IMG/VR virus record: IMGVR_UViG_3300047378_000084
Location: 1 to 36,408 of that record
Strand: one strand, 5' to 3'
Source: a virus
DNA: 36,408 bases
Under the pieces are notes generated by a model. The model had not been told where the DNA came from and did no database searches. It saw nothing but the letters and a program-made list of their open reading frames with translations. A program made the translations under genes and the position numbers. Below are positions 1 to 8,528 of this stretch, in pieces. Each line of letters starts with the position of its first letter. Positions within the stretch are counted from its first letter, which is position 1.

Positions 1-2346
1 AGAGTCAGCACCAAAGATGGCCTTGTTATTATCAGCAAAACTTAAATCACCCGGAAGCGTAAGATCACCAGACAACTTAGCAGACGTTATAGTTCCATCA
101 ACAGGAACATTAATATCCGTCTGAGTCATTGTCATGACCTCTACAGCACTTCCAGTAGGTGGAGCCGTAGAGAATGTTAGAGTAGTTCCAGAGATGCTAT
201 AGTTAGACTTGCTCTGATATACACCGTCAATAAATACTTGTGTATTATTTTCATTGACAGGGTTTATAGAAAGCGTTAAAGTAGTATCACTTCCATCGCC
301 TGTCATGCTATCAATGTTCAAGTTAGAACCTGATACACCAGCAGCTACAGAGTAAATAAGAATACTGTTACCATTGGCTGGAGCAGAGCTAAAGGTTAGT
401 GTAGTTACACCGCCTGCTGTTGCAATACTGTAAGCATCTTGTTGCTGGAATACGCCTTCAATAAATACAAGAAGATTATCTTCAGAAGCTGTAGATTGGC
501 TTAGAGCATACGCAGTAGTAGAGCCATTACCAGTAAAGCTATCAGTAGTAAAGGTATTAGTACCACCACCTCCAATGGCTCCCCAAGCGTCTGTATAGCC
601 TTCAAACTGTGCAAGGCTACTGTTGTATCTAAACATACCAGCAGCAGGGCTACCGTCTCTCTGAGCCGTTGTACCAGCAGGAACCTTAACAGATCCTGTG
701 CCGTTCAAAGTTAAGTTAGTAAATGCAGGGCTATCTGTAGTAGCTACACCCTGATTTAAAGCTTTAACAGAGGCTTCGCTGGTAAGCTCACTGTCCATCA
801 AGGCACCAGCAGCAGTTACGTTAGCTGTATCAGTTACATCTGCACTGGCTTCAATACCGTCTAGTTTAGTACCATCAGTAGCTACATCACGACCATCAAA
901 AGTACTATTAGTTGTAATAGCACCTGTCATGGCTCCACCAGTTCTAGGTAGAGCAGCATCTGCTGTAGTACCTTGTGCGGCTGTAGCGTAGTCTGAAGAA
1001 TCAAATGCTTTTACTTGAGCAAGATTACTTACTTCAGAATCCATCAAAGCGCCAGCGGCTGTTACATTCGTAGTGTCCGTAACATCTGCACCAGCCTCAA
1101 TACCATCTAGCTTAGAGCCGTCTGTAGCCACGTCACGTCCGTCTACGAGGCCATCAGTAGTAAGGTTACCCGATACCACAGGGGTAGTTAAAGTCTTGTT
1201 AGTAAGCGTCTGAGAGCCTGTTAGGGTAGCTACAGTAGAATCAATAGCAAAGGTTACAGCATTACCTGAACCAGACGTATCAATGCCTGTACCGCCTGTA
1301 AAGGTCATAGCCTCACTGTCTAGGTCAATACTTAAAGAACCACCAGCGTCTGCACTAAAGTCAAAGTCTTGTGCAGTTACTTGAGCGTCTACATAAGCCT
1401 TAACAGACTGTTGAGTAGGTACAAGCGTAGCACTATCAGAAGACATGTCATCTTCATCAGCAAAAGCTGTTACAGTGATTGAACCATCATTAAGGCTTCC
1501 AAAGGTTAGGTCTGTAATAGTAGTAGCAGCAATTGTACCACCTTCTACTTTATCCCCGGATATCTGGTTGTCTGCAAGAGTAAGAGTACCTGCTGAGACA
1601 TCTAGAGTCTTTCCAGACCCTACAGTAATATCAGCAGCATCAATAGTACCGCCGTTAATGTCTGCTGTGTCAGCTACAAGGCTGTCAATATTAGCAGTGC
1701 CATCAATATATAAGTCTTTCCACTCAGATCCTGAAGCACCTAAGTCATAAGTATTATCAGCACTAGGAAGTAAGTTAGAGGCTACATCAGCACTAAAGGC
1801 TACCGTATCTGTAGCAGCATCACCAAAGGTTAGGTTACCTGCAATAGTTGCATTGCCTGTTACTGTAAGATTACCACCTACACTCAAGTTATCTGAAAGA
1901 GTTGTAACGCCTGTAACGCCTAGAGTACCTGCAACGGTAGCGTTTGCGTCTACATCTAAAGTATCTACGTGGGCTGTGCCGTCTAAGAATAAATCTTTAA
2001 ACTCTAAAGAAGACGTACCTAGATCTATATCATTAGTTATAACAGGAACAACAGCACCATCTTGAATACGGATCTGCTCTACAGCAGCACTAGAAACTTC
2101 TACATAAAAACCTAGACGATTGTTTGTTCCGTCTACTTCAATCTTGTTAAGAAAATCAAGATCGCCAATCTTAAAAATATTACCACCTTGACCAGCAGAA
2201 CCATCGTGTCTATGGCCTGTGTTTACTGCACTAGTAGATGAGTAAGCAAAAGAGTTTACTAATTGGTTGTACTCGTTATTAAACAACGATGCTGAGATAG
2301 TATCTCCATCAGCGAATGTACTTTGTCTGGTATAGCTCTGAGCCAT
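1..2346 (-). CDS. Tail fibre / receptor-binding protein, N-terminal part (runs off left edge)
   Basis: The reading frame opens with ATG at 2346 and stays open to base 1, giving 782 codons with no stop, so the C-terminus lies outside the window. The N-terminus (YTRQSTFADGDTISASLFN, then NTGHRHDG near residue 45) is the attachment-domain style of marine podovirus fibres. The body is low-complexity, rich in Gly, Thr, Asp and Ala, with beta-strand-like repeats such as LGVTG, LSVGGNLTV and TNKTLTTPVVSGNLT. A unit beginning DGRDVATDG and ending AGALMDSE occurs twice (encoded around 790-900 and 1035-1145). The last residues (KAIFGADS) look like the lead-in to a further fibre domain. The SD AAGGAG lies in the end of the upstream gene. 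Role inferred: trimeric fibre binding the host surface. The receptor-binding tip is not visible. Confidence 0.85.
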   Translation of the reverse strand, partial: MAQSYTRQSTFADGDTISASLFNNEYNQLVNSFAYSSTSAVNTGHRHDGSAGQGGNIFKIGDLDFLNKIEVDGTNNRLGFYVEVSSAAVEQIRIQDGAVVPVITNDIDLGTSSLEFKDLFLDGTAHVDTLDVDANATVAGTLGVTGVTTLSDNLSVGGNLTVTGNATIAGNLTFGDAATDTVAFSADVASNLLPSADNTYDLGASGSEWKDLYIDGTANIDSLVADTADINGGTIDAADITVGSGKTLDVSAGTLTLADNQISGDKVEGGTIAATTITDLTFGSLNDGSITVTAFADEDDMSSDSATLVPTQQSVKAYVDAQVTAQDFDFSADAGGSLSIDLDSEAMTFTGGTGIDTSGSGNAVTFAIDSTVATLTGSQTLTNKTLTTPVVSGNLTTDGLVDGRDVATDGSKLDGIEAGADVTDTTNVTAAGALMDSEVSNLAQVKAFDSSDYATAAQGTTADAALPRTGGAMTGAITTNSTFDGRDVATDGTKLDGIEASADVTDTANVTAAGALMDSELTSEASVKALNQGVATTDSPAFTNLTLNGTGSVKVPAGTTAQRDGSPAAGMFRYNSSLAQFEGYTDAWGAIGGGGTNTFTTDSFTGNGSTTAYALSQSTASEDNLLVFIEGVFQQQDAYSIATAGGVTTLTFSSAPANGNSILIYSVAAGVSGSNLNIDSMTGDGSDTTLTLSINPVNENNTQVFIDGVYQSKSNYSISGTTLTFSTAPPTGSAVEVMTMTQTDINVPVDGTITSAKLSGDLTLPGDLSFADNNKAIFGADS

Positions 2347-2349
2347 CTA

Positions 2350-3954
2350 TTATCTCCTTCCTGATGGAGTGTAGTCTATATAAAGACCATTCACTGTATA
2401 TGGCGATTGTTGATCTGAACTTGTTACAATAAAACTTACAGTATGCCCACTGCCCTGTACAGTTTGACGTATTAAAGGATCTGAAGAGGCTCCAAATACA
2501 TTGGTTCCCAATATGCCTGATCCAAAAATACTAGGTAAAGGAATACTATCTAATACATAATCTAAAGGTTGTGCGATAAGAGGATCTTCATAATCATAAC
2601 GCACACGTAATGTAGGCTGTACTGATCCTTCAGGACTCATAGAGATGCGTACATAACGCATAGTTTTTTTAGTACCTACATCACCAAAGTCTAAGTTAGG
2701 TGTTTGATAAGCTGCTGTTACATTTGAAGCAGTACCGCCGTAGTCAAAAGAGTTACCACTATCATGATTATAAATATAACCATCGGTATCTCCATGCCAC
2801 GTTTGTTCAATACCATCAACATCTAAATCTGATGTCAATGCTGTAGCTTTAATTCCTAAAGTTTCTGAATACTGAAAACCTTCATTAGTTAACGTAGCTA
2901 TAATCCCTTTTGAAGCAGCATTAGCAGTACCGTTATTATTATAAAATAATCTATATTGTGATTTACTTCTAAGAACAGCACTGGTTATATCTAAGTTGTC
3001 AATGTTAGCTGCAATACTTTTAATCGTAGGCTGAATAGGTCTACTTACAGTTCCTAATTCAACGTCACCAATTCGTACTGTACCTGCAACGGTTCTAAGA
3101 CCGTCAGGACTCAAGAATAACAAGTCACCTGCAATTTCTTGAATGCTTTGGAAATCCATGCAGCCTACGTTTTTTGTAATAGGCTGTATCACAATACTAG
3201 AAGAATCATTAATGTTAAGAAGTTTAAAAATACTATTCTTACAAAAAATAATAAGGTCACTACGGAAACTAGCCAAACCTACTACTTGGTCTTCAAGTAC
3301 GATAGAACCTGCTCCAGTTCCTGAAAAATTATCAGGATCATTCGTATGGCTATAGTAGATTGTATTAGATGCAGAACCTGCACCAGCAACTACGAAGTGT
3401 TTGTCATGGATAGTGCCTACTGCCGGAGCAAGTGTTCCATCTACAGTTACTTCACCTGCAAAGAAAGTACGGGTATTTAAAGCACCAGTACCTTCCATTC
3501 TAAAAAAATAAGGCTTATTAGCCCCATCACATATAAGTATCTCACCGTAGTCTGACAAGCCTTCAAATAATGAAAAACTTATTTGTGATTGGTTAGTACG
3601 CGCTAAGTCTGTGCGGCCTGTAAAGGTTGTGTAGTTATCTCCACTACTGTGTACACTTTGCTTAGATATAGAAATCCAAGATGTACCATCCTGACTAAAA
3701 AAGATTCCAGTATTTGAACAAACTATTACACCATCAGCATAACCTCTAATACCTAGTACTTTAGCAGAGCCATTAGGACGTACTGATGAAGCTCCTCCAA
3801 AAAGATTAAAGCCATTAATACGACGATAACCACCATCAGTATCTACTTCAAAGTTTGTAAGCTTAGAAGCAATACCCGGCTGTCCCAGCATTTCAAGCTG
3901 GTTAAGGCTGGTATATAAACCACCTTTAGCTGATAAACCAAACGGCTGAGACAT
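2350..3954 (-). CDS. Tail nozzle-like virion protein (beta-rich, 534 aa)
   Basis: A 534-aa protein starting MSQPFGLSAKGGLYTSLNQ, followed by ASKLTNFEVDTDGGYRRING. This opening is typical of beta-propeller tail proteins in podoviruses of this size, comparable in place and style to P22 gp10 or T7 gp12 nozzle proteins. Strand-rich blocks (VVGLASFRSDLIIFCKNSIF, GDLLFLSPDGLRTVAG) suggest propeller blades. It sits between the adaptor-like gene and the fibre, where a nozzle is expected. Its ATG at 3954 shares a base with the TAA of the upstream gene (TAATG), and its last codons carry the SD of the fibre gene. Virion location is well supported by context; the exact tail part is inference. Confidence 0.65.
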   Translation of the reverse strand: MSQPFGLSAKGGLYTSLNQLEMLGQPGIASKLTNFEVDTDGGYRRINGFNLFGGASSVRPNGSAKVLGIRGYADGVIVCSNTGIFFSQDGTSWISISKQSVHSSGDNYTTFTGRTDLARTNQSQISFSLFEGLSDYGEILICDGANKPYFFRMEGTGALNTRTFFAGEVTVDGTLAPAVGTIHDKHFVVAGAGSASNTIYYSHTNDPDNFSGTGAGSIVLEDQVVGLASFRSDLIIFCKNSIFKLLNINDSSSIVIQPITKNVGCMDFQSIQEIAGDLLFLSPDGLRTVAGTVRIGDVELGTVSRPIQPTIKSIAANIDNLDITSAVLRSKSQYRLFYNNNGTANAASKGIIATLTNEGFQYSETLGIKATALTSDLDVDGIEQTWHGDTDGYIYNHDSGNSFDYGGTASNVTAAYQTPNLDFGDVGTKKTMRYVRISMSPEGSVQPTLRVRYDYEDPLIAQPLDYVLDSIPLPSIFGSGILGTNVFGASSDPLIRQTVQGSGHTVSFIVTSSDQQSPYTVNGLYIDYTPSGRR

Positions 3955-4721
3955 TATACAAACCTCATACGGTCATCTTTAAACTCACCGGGATTAGGAT
4001 TCATTAGATTAAGTTTCATCAAACGTAAGCCACGCTTGTAGTCTTCAAGAGCAAATGCAGAAAACTGTGGACTTTCTTTAAACTGATAAATATAATATCT
4101 AGCTCTGTTAAGCAATACAGGCTTATAAGTATTTGGGAATACTGTTTCATCGCCAAAAGCTGAAAGCTCTGTAGGTAGTACGTAAGCATAAAACCAAATA
4201 CGATATACTTTATCTGGTATAGAGCTAAGACCAAACTTACGGTTATCAGGACTTTTGATTACACGATCAGGAATACCATACTGTTGAGTATCTGCATCAT
4301 CTAAGTTTTCTGGAATACGTCTATAGTCTTTCCAAGCTTCTGTCGTAGTAAAACGTAAGTTACGCGCAGTATAAGGAGCAGCTTCACCAGATACACCTAC
4401 AGTAGTTAAATAAAAGTTATCCCAATCTATGTAGCCATAGTCAGTGGTCAAAGAAGAGCTAGTAGGTTTTAAGTTATACCAGCGTTGTCCTGCTACAGTT
4501 TCTACATACACATTACCGTACATAGGATCTGTTTCACCGCTTAGGTTAGCAGCAAGGAAAGGCCACTGAGGTTCTTCATTAACAATATCTAGATAAGCCC
4601 TGTTAATAGAGTCTTTAACGTGTTGTTGAATACCCACAGCAGAAGCAAAGCTAGAACTTGTAAGCTCTACCTCATTCATCTCCCGTAGGAGTTCATTTGC
4701 TAAATCTAGATATGTTGCCAT
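3954..4721 (-). CDS. Head-tail adaptor-like protein (255 aa)
   Basis: The N-terminus MATYLDLANELLREMNEVE, followed by a predicted helix pair (VKDSINRAYLDIVNEEPQWPF), resembles the adaptor proteins of SU10-type and related short-tailed phages, which form the ring between portal and nozzle. The middle is mixed alpha/beta with many aromatic residues, and the C-terminal helix (YKPVLLNRARYYIYQF, then FALEDYKRGLRLMKLNL) fits a ring protein. Length is usual for the family. The order capsid - small genes - adaptor - nozzle - fibre supports the role. ATG at 4721 overlaps the previous stop by one base. Function is inferred from position and N-terminal pattern; no catalytic motif is expected. Confidence 0.6.
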   Translation of the reverse strand: MATYLDLANELLREMNEVELTSSSFASAVGIQQHVKDSINRAYLDIVNEEPQWPFLAANLSGETDPMYGNVYVETVAGQRWYNLKPTSSSLTTDYGYIDWDNFYLTTVGVSGEAAPYTARNLRFTTTEAWKDYRRIPENLDDADTQQYGIPDRVIKSPDNRKFGLSSIPDKVYRIWFYAYVLPTELSAFGDETVFPNTYKPVLLNRARYYIYQFKESPQFSAFALEDYKRGLRLMKLNLMNPNPGEFKDDRMRFV

Positions 4722-4864
4722 TATTTATGCGCCTTTTGAACCTCAAAGGTTGCTGATTTACTTGCACCCTTATGGGGCTTATAACCGTCTTTAGGATCTT
4801 TCATAAGCTTAAAAGTCTTCCCAGACTTCATCCAGTGGTAACCTTTAGGAGCAGCTACTTTCAT
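4721..4864 (-). CDS. Small basic hypothetical protein (47 aa)
   Basis: Reads MKVAAPKGYHWMKSGKTF, then KLMKDPKDGYKPHKGASK and a short polar end. It is Lys-rich (pI clearly basic), with the pattern GYHWMKSGKTFKLM that recurs as a tiny gene near capsid genes of marine phages. The start ATG at 4864 is in an ATGA overlap with the stop of the upstream gene, and its TAA at 4723-4721 shares a base with the ATG of the adaptor-like gene, so it is chained between two genes with no spare bases. That tiling is the main reason for calling it. No function is recognised. Confidence 0.6.
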   Translation of the reverse strand: MKVAAPKGYHWMKSGKTFKLMKDPKDGYKPHKGASKSATFEVQKAHK

Positions 4865-5025
4865 TTTACTTTCTGCTTAACAGTTTTGCTACTACACACC
4901 CTTTCCATATCCTGCACAGAAGCATAGCCACCACTACCGTACATAGAGCGCCCACCACCCATCTTACCTTCACGTACCATACTGCCGTACATCATGCCCT
5001 TCTTTTTATCTTTACCGTACATCAT
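4861..5025 (-). CDS. Small Gly/Met/Tyr-rich hypothetical protein (54 aa)
   Basis: Begins MMYGKDKKKGMMYGSMVREG and continues KMGGGRSMYGSGGYASVQDM. The motif M-Y-G occurs three times in 30 residues and the N-terminal half is repetitive (MMYGKDKK, MMYGSMVR, SMYGSGGY), suggesting a flexible, low-complexity peptide. ATG at 5025 shares a base with the TAA of the upstream 68-aa gene, and the TGA at 4863-4861 overlaps the next start (ATGA). The gene was too short for an ordinary ORF list but fits the operon without gaps. Function unknown; a minor virion component or assembly factor is only a guess from place. Confidence 0.5.
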   Translation of the reverse strand: MMYGKDKKKGMMYGSMVREGKMGGGRSMYGSGGYASVQDMERVCSSKTVKQKVK

Positions 5026-5231
5026 TAGTCTTGCTCCATTGAAAAAGTTTTACTAATTGCTCTAGCACCTTCAAATTCTGTAGCACATTCAGGGTCAGAG
5101 TCTTTATTAAAAATTTTATCAAAGTTATCTTTGTAACGTGCATAGTTACTTCCTTTACGAATCCTACTACCTTTACCAGCAATAGTTTGTCGCATCATTA
5201 AAGGCTTTTCATCGCTACCAAGTTTAGGCAT
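5025..5231 (-). CDS. Small basic hypothetical protein (68 aa)
   Basis: Reads MPKLGSDEKPLMMRQTIAG, then KGSRIRKGSNYARYKDNFD and an acidic tail ending FSMEQD. ATG at 5231 is preceded by GGAG with good spacing (TTGGAGATTATAATG). A TTG four codons upstream would sit on the SD itself, so 5231 is preferred. It is the first gene after the terminator that follows the capsid gene, so it is read by terminator readthrough or from an unseen promoter. No family is recognised; charge pattern is basic N-terminal two thirds and acidic end. Confidence 0.55.
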   Translation of the reverse strand: MPKLGSDEKPLMMRQTIAGKGSRIRKGSNYARYKDNFDKIFNKDSDPECATEFEGARAISKTFSMEQD

Positions 5232-5244
5232 TATAATCTCCAAT

Positions 5245-5275
5245 AAAAAAAGGAAGGGGCTACCGAAGCAGCCCC
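5245..5275 (-). terminator. Rho-independent terminator after major capsid gene
   Basis: In the minus-strand RNA the arms GGGGCTGC and GTAGCCCC (5275-5268 and 5263-5256; seven Watson-Crick pairs plus one G-U) enclose a UUCG tetraloop, followed by TTCC and a seven-T run (5251-5245). It starts 14 bases beyond the capsid stop codon. A terminator directly after the capsid gene is a common way to set high capsid relative to tail expression. Confidence 0.9.
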
Positions 5276-5288
5276 CACCTTAAAAGGT

Positions 5289-6278
5289 CTAGTCGATACC
5301 GTAGAAGGCTGAAACCAGAGCTTCTGGTCGCAGTACCTTAGCACCGTAAACGTGTAGACCACGTACAATGTCACCAAAGCTATCTGGGTCACGAATAACC
5401 TCAGTGCTGGTGATCGTTTGAGCCGTTGCCGTAGAAGACATGTGACCAGCCAGACATTGACCAGCAGCATTAGATACCGCAGGAATGTTGTTTGACTTGT
5501 ACATATCAAAACCACGCAGCTTGCCAGAGCTTACTAAACCATTACGGATGGAGCCTTGACCAGCGTTGAAGTCTACGTTCAATAGCTTAGAGCTAGACTG
5601 AGACAGTACTTCGTAGAACTGTGGTGAAGCTACGAACCAGCGGCCTTCTTCTGGGATATTCTGCTCGTCTAGCAAACGTGCCATACGTGCCATAATATCC
5701 AGAGGATCATGCTCGTTAGTACCAAAACCAAGGTCTAGGTTACCAGTACCGTCAAAGGTTCCTTCAGCAATATCAGTAGCATTGTCCGTACCAAGTACAT
5801 GGTCAGGGCTAGAGGCAGATACACCAGAGAACATAGAAGCCAGTACACCTTGGTCAAAAGCATCACGCAAAGAGTAAGCTGCTGAAGACGTTGCTACGTC
5901 ACGGAAGTTAACGTGAGACATGTTAGTTTCAATGTCATCTACGATAAACTTAAATGCGTTAGCAGTGTCAACAACCAGAACTACTTCTTGGTCGGTCAAC
6001 TTCGTAGCAGCCACATCTTGGCCACGCTCATACTGATAAACAGTAATTTCAGGCTCTTTGATGATGCGTACACTATCACCGAATGCTGCGATTTCACCCG
6101 CATAGTCAGTGTTCGTAATACCTTCAATCACAGAAGCCTTACGGAAAAAGTTTAGTACCTGCTTGGAATAAACTTTAGGTAGGAAGAACGAATTGTTCTG
6201 TCCTGAAACAGAGTTACCAAAGTTAGCATTGGTATCTGTGGACGGTTCAAAAAATTGGTCACTTACATTATAAGCCAT
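5289..6278 (-). CDS. Major capsid protein
   Basis: A 329-aa protein starting MAYNVSDQFFEPSTDTNANF. The stretch FLPKVYSKQVLNFFRKASVI, followed by GDSVRIIKEPEITVYQYERG and LVVDTANAFKFIVDDIE, is the N-arm / E-loop / spine order of HK97-fold capsid proteins of podoviruses (T7 gp10 and pelagiphage style). The C-terminal part carries FVASPQFYEVLSQS, LRGFDMYKSNNIP and GLHVYGAKVLRPEALV, usual for the A-domain in this family. It lies just after the scaffold gene and before a strong terminator, as in T7. ATG at 6278 has AGGAG nine bases upstream. It assembles the icosahedral shell. Confidence 0.92.
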   Translation of the reverse strand: MAYNVSDQFFEPSTDTNANFGNSVSGQNNSFFLPKVYSKQVLNFFRKASVIEGITNTDYAGEIAAFGDSVRIIKEPEITVYQYERGQDVAATKLTDQEVVLVVDTANAFKFIVDDIETNMSHVNFRDVATSSAAYSLRDAFDQGVLASMFSGVSASSPDHVLGTDNATDIAEGTFDGTGNLDLGFGTNEHDPLDIMARMARLLDEQNIPEEGRWFVASPQFYEVLSQSSSKLLNVDFNAGQGSIRNGLVSSGKLRGFDMYKSNNIPAVSNAAGQCLAGHMSSTATAQTITSTEVIRDPDSFGDIVRGLHVYGAKVLRPEALVSAFYGID

Positions 6279-6307
6279 GTTAATATTCTCCTAATAACAC
6301 AAATTAA

Positions 6308-7126
6308 TTATGCTACTACGCGACCCTCCATCATTGCTTGCTTAATATCTTCTTCATATTTATCAAACTGATCTAGGGACATAGCAGCGATTTCCCGTTC
6401 AGTCCAGATCTTAGGTTGACCAGCATCTACGTTAGTTGTTTTAGTTGATACCATATCTGCTGCCGAACCTTGAGGTTTCTTTCTGGGCTGTTGTTTTTGA
6501 GTAACACCAGTTTCCAATTTGTAAAGATCAATAGCTTTTGAAGCCAAAGCAACATTATCAGGATTATTATAAATCCAATCTTGAATCTGCTCAGGTTGCT
6601 CTTTAGCCCACGAATGAAACTGCTCATCCCCTCTGATATCTTCAAAGTCTGGATGTCGCTGTTGCAAAGTGGTTTCAGCTTCTCTCCGCAGTACTTCAGA
6701 CTCACGTTGCCGCATAGCCTGTAGTTGTGCTTCAAGGTCTGCTACCTGCCGTTGACTCTGCATATGTGCTACAGATTCAACAGTGTTATACAGATCAGGA
6801 TACTCCTCTTTAAAACTTTCTAACTCTTCTTCAGACTTAGGCGGTTCATAACGAGGTTGTGCTTGTTGAGCCATCGCAAGGAGTTCTTGTTCCTTTTGTT
6901 TAAACTCTCCAAGTTTTTGATCATAATGTTTCTTTAGATCATCGTATCGCTTCTTATAGTTAGTCCTCTTTCGAGGTTGAGCTTCTTCTTCAGGGGCCTC
7001 TTCGAGGGTAGCCTGTTGTGGCTCAAAAAATAATCCATCTGCACTGCCTCCACTGGGCTTATCAGCTTCGTGCCAAGGCTTACGAGCATTGTATGGATTA
7101 CTAACTTCTTCTTGTACTTCTGACAT
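6308..7126 (-). CDS. Capsid scaffolding protein
   Basis: 272 aa, strongly charged and Gln/Glu-rich. After a disordered N-terminus (PYNARKPWHEADKPSGG) come two coiled-coil stretches (about residues 55-95, YDDLKKHYDQKLGEFKQKE; and about 120-160, ADLEAQLQAMRQRESEVLRR). The C-terminus is helical and mixed charge (REIAAMSLDQFDKYEEDIKQ), as in scaffolds that bind capsid through a C-terminal helix. Position immediately upstream of the capsid gene is diagnostic. The start is ATG 7126, with AGGAG seven bases upstream; the TTG at 7132 would leave no room for ribosome binding. Probably expelled from the prohead during maturation. Confidence 0.85.
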   Translation of the reverse strand: MSEVQEEVSNPYNARKPWHEADKPSGGSADGLFFEPQQATLEEAPEEEAQPRKRTNYKKRYDDLKKHYDQKLGEFKQKEQELLAMAQQAQPRYEPPKSEEELESFKEEYPDLYNTVESVAHMQSQRQVADLEAQLQAMRQRESEVLRREAETTLQQRHPDFEDIRGDEQFHSWAKEQPEQIQDWIYNNPDNVALASKAIDLYKLETGVTQKQQPRKKPQGSAADMVSTKTTNVDAGQPKIWTEREIAAMSLDQFDKYEEDIKQAMMEGRVVA

Positions 7127-7142
7127 TCTCAATCTCCTTCAC

Positions 7143-7213
7143 GGGGCTTGTGTCTTGCAAGGTAGCCATATTAACTCCGTCGAGTTTATGGGGCTTGTCT
7201 TACCAAGGTAGCC
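7143..7213 (-). repeat. Tandem imperfect repeat with hairpin potential upstream of scaffold gene
   Basis: Two direct copies of a 24-25 base element (7143-7167 and 7190-7213), start-to-start distance 47 bases, fill the gap between the 435-aa gene and the scaffold gene. Each begins GGGGCTTGT and ends AAGGTAGCC on the plus strand. In mRNA each copy can pair GGCT with AGCC around an inner CUU/AAG stem. No U-run follows, so they are not ordinary terminators. The right-hand copy overlaps ATG 7169, which has GGAG upstream and opens a 22-codon frame (MATLQDTSPVKEIENVRS and 4 more residues) running into the scaffold start; this could be a leader peptide. Confidence 0.55.
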
Positions 7214-7220
7214 GTAAAAA

Positions 7221-8528
7221 TTATTGAAGACTAGGCATCTTATTTGCACCCATCATGAGCTTCTTGATTTCCTCGTCGGTTTGACTGAGGGGTGAATCTT
7301 GCTCTTCAGGGTCTTCTTGCATATAACCACCGATAGCCTTCATTTGATAACCGCCATCATAAGCACGTTCAGCATCATCCATAATTGTTTGAAGCTGATC
7401 CGCACCAATCTGGTCGGTTGCTTTTCTGGTAAATACAAACTCTCCATCACTCAAACGAGCGGGGATAGAATCTGATACACCAGTTCCGGGGCCTTCGACT
7501 TCTCCAGCACCCGAAAACTCACTAGCAACTGTAATTACTTTGTCCAAAATATCTGATAGTCTTGGATCGTTTTGTAATACACCTGCTAGGTAATCTTGTT
7601 CATCATCGTCAAGGGATTCATCCATGACGTAACCAATATAATCATCTTCCATTTCATCATCTGGAAGCTGTGAAGCCAGTGCTTCATCCATTTCATCTTC
7701 TGGTATGTTTGGATAGGTATCTACTGGCATACCTTCAGGGGGCATCATCATTGAGCCACCTTCGTTAAATACTCCACGTCCTTTCAAGACATCTGCCTGA
7801 GTAATCTTTCCATCACCTGTAAGATCTGGTAAACCACCTTTAGCCTTAGCTTCACGATTAAAAAATCCTTCCTCTTCTAATTCCATCATGGCATCTCTAA
7901 CAGTTGTGCCGGGTACATTGCCAGTATCTTTTAGGAAGTTTTTTTCAATAGTTTTACGCTGCTCTTCAGTTTCTGCGTTTTCTAAGCTACGCTCAAGAGT
8001 CTTGTACATTTCTTTATAACCCTGTACAGGATCATATTCTCCATTGCCACCTACAGCTTTTTTACTACGAGGTGTCATGTCTAAAACAACATCATCTTCT
8101 TCAGTTGCTAGTGAAAAAGGAACAGCTTGACCTTTATATTTAAAATGAGGCTGTCCTGCTTTCATAAATACATATTTAGTTGGATTCTTAGAAGCTTTTG
8201 AAAAAGCAGAATCCATAGTTCCTGAAGTAATGTCAGTAACTGTAGAAGTTTTATTTTCTTTTACTTTAGCTTCTTGTGCAGGTGAAAAAGCTAAATAACT
8301 AAGTCCCGCTGTACTTGGAATTGTAACAGCAGCGGTTTTTACGGCTGATGATCTTTCTTTTTCTCTAGTAGCTCTTTGTCCTTGAGTAGCAGCTTTCACT
8401 TGTTTTTGACCCAAAGTTTCTTCCGTACTCAAATCATCATAATGTTTTTTTAATTTTTTACCTGCTTTTACAATAGAACCCACCACATATTCTTCGCGTT
8501 CTGGTGGGGTTAACATACTCTTACTCAT
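7221..8528 (-). CDS. Acidic virion-type protein with EF-hand-like loop (435 aa)
   Basis: No enzyme motif is seen. The N-terminal 90 residues are basic; the centre has PDLTGDGKITQADVLKGRG, a calcium-loop-like DxTGDGKIT segment; the region after it is very acidic (PEDEMDEALASQLPDDEME, then ESLDDDEQDYLAGVLQ). Near the C-terminus is GPGTGVSDSIPARLSDGEFV followed by FTRKATDQIGADQLQ, a conserved motif found in capsid-region and internal proteins of many marine phages. Gly-Gly breaks (KAKGGLPDL, FNEGGSMMMP, KAIGGYMQ) recall those in the large virion protein at the right end of the window. It lies between portal and scaffold. Start ATG 8528 overlaps the previous gene by 8 bases. A head or internal protein is likely; its job is not known. 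Confidence 0.6.
   Translation of the reverse strand: MSKSMLTPPEREEYVVGSIVKAGKKLKKHYDDLSTEETLGQKQVKAATQGQRATREKERSSAVKTAAVTIPSTAGLSYLAFSPAQEAKVKENKTSTVTDITSGTMDSAFSKASKNPTKYVFMKAGQPHFKYKGQAVPFSLATEEDDVVLDMTPRSKKAVGGNGEYDPVQGYKEMYKTLERSLENAETEEQRKTIEKNFLKDTGNVPGTTVRDAMMELEEEGFFNREAKAKGGLPDLTGDGKITQADVLKGRGVFNEGGSMMMPPEGMPVDTYPNIPEDEMDEALASQLPDDEMEDDYIGYVMDESLDDDEQDYLAGVLQNDPRLSDILDKVITVASEFSGAGEVEGPGTGVSDSIPARLSDGEFVFTRKATDQIGADQLQTIMDDAERAYDGGYQMKAIGGYMQEDPEEQDSPLSQTDEEIKKLMMGANKMPSLQ

Noticed and set aside
1445-2065. Plus-strand open frames across the fibre gene
   Set aside because: They are antisense to a long, well-patterned minus-strand fibre reading frame and have no start signals.
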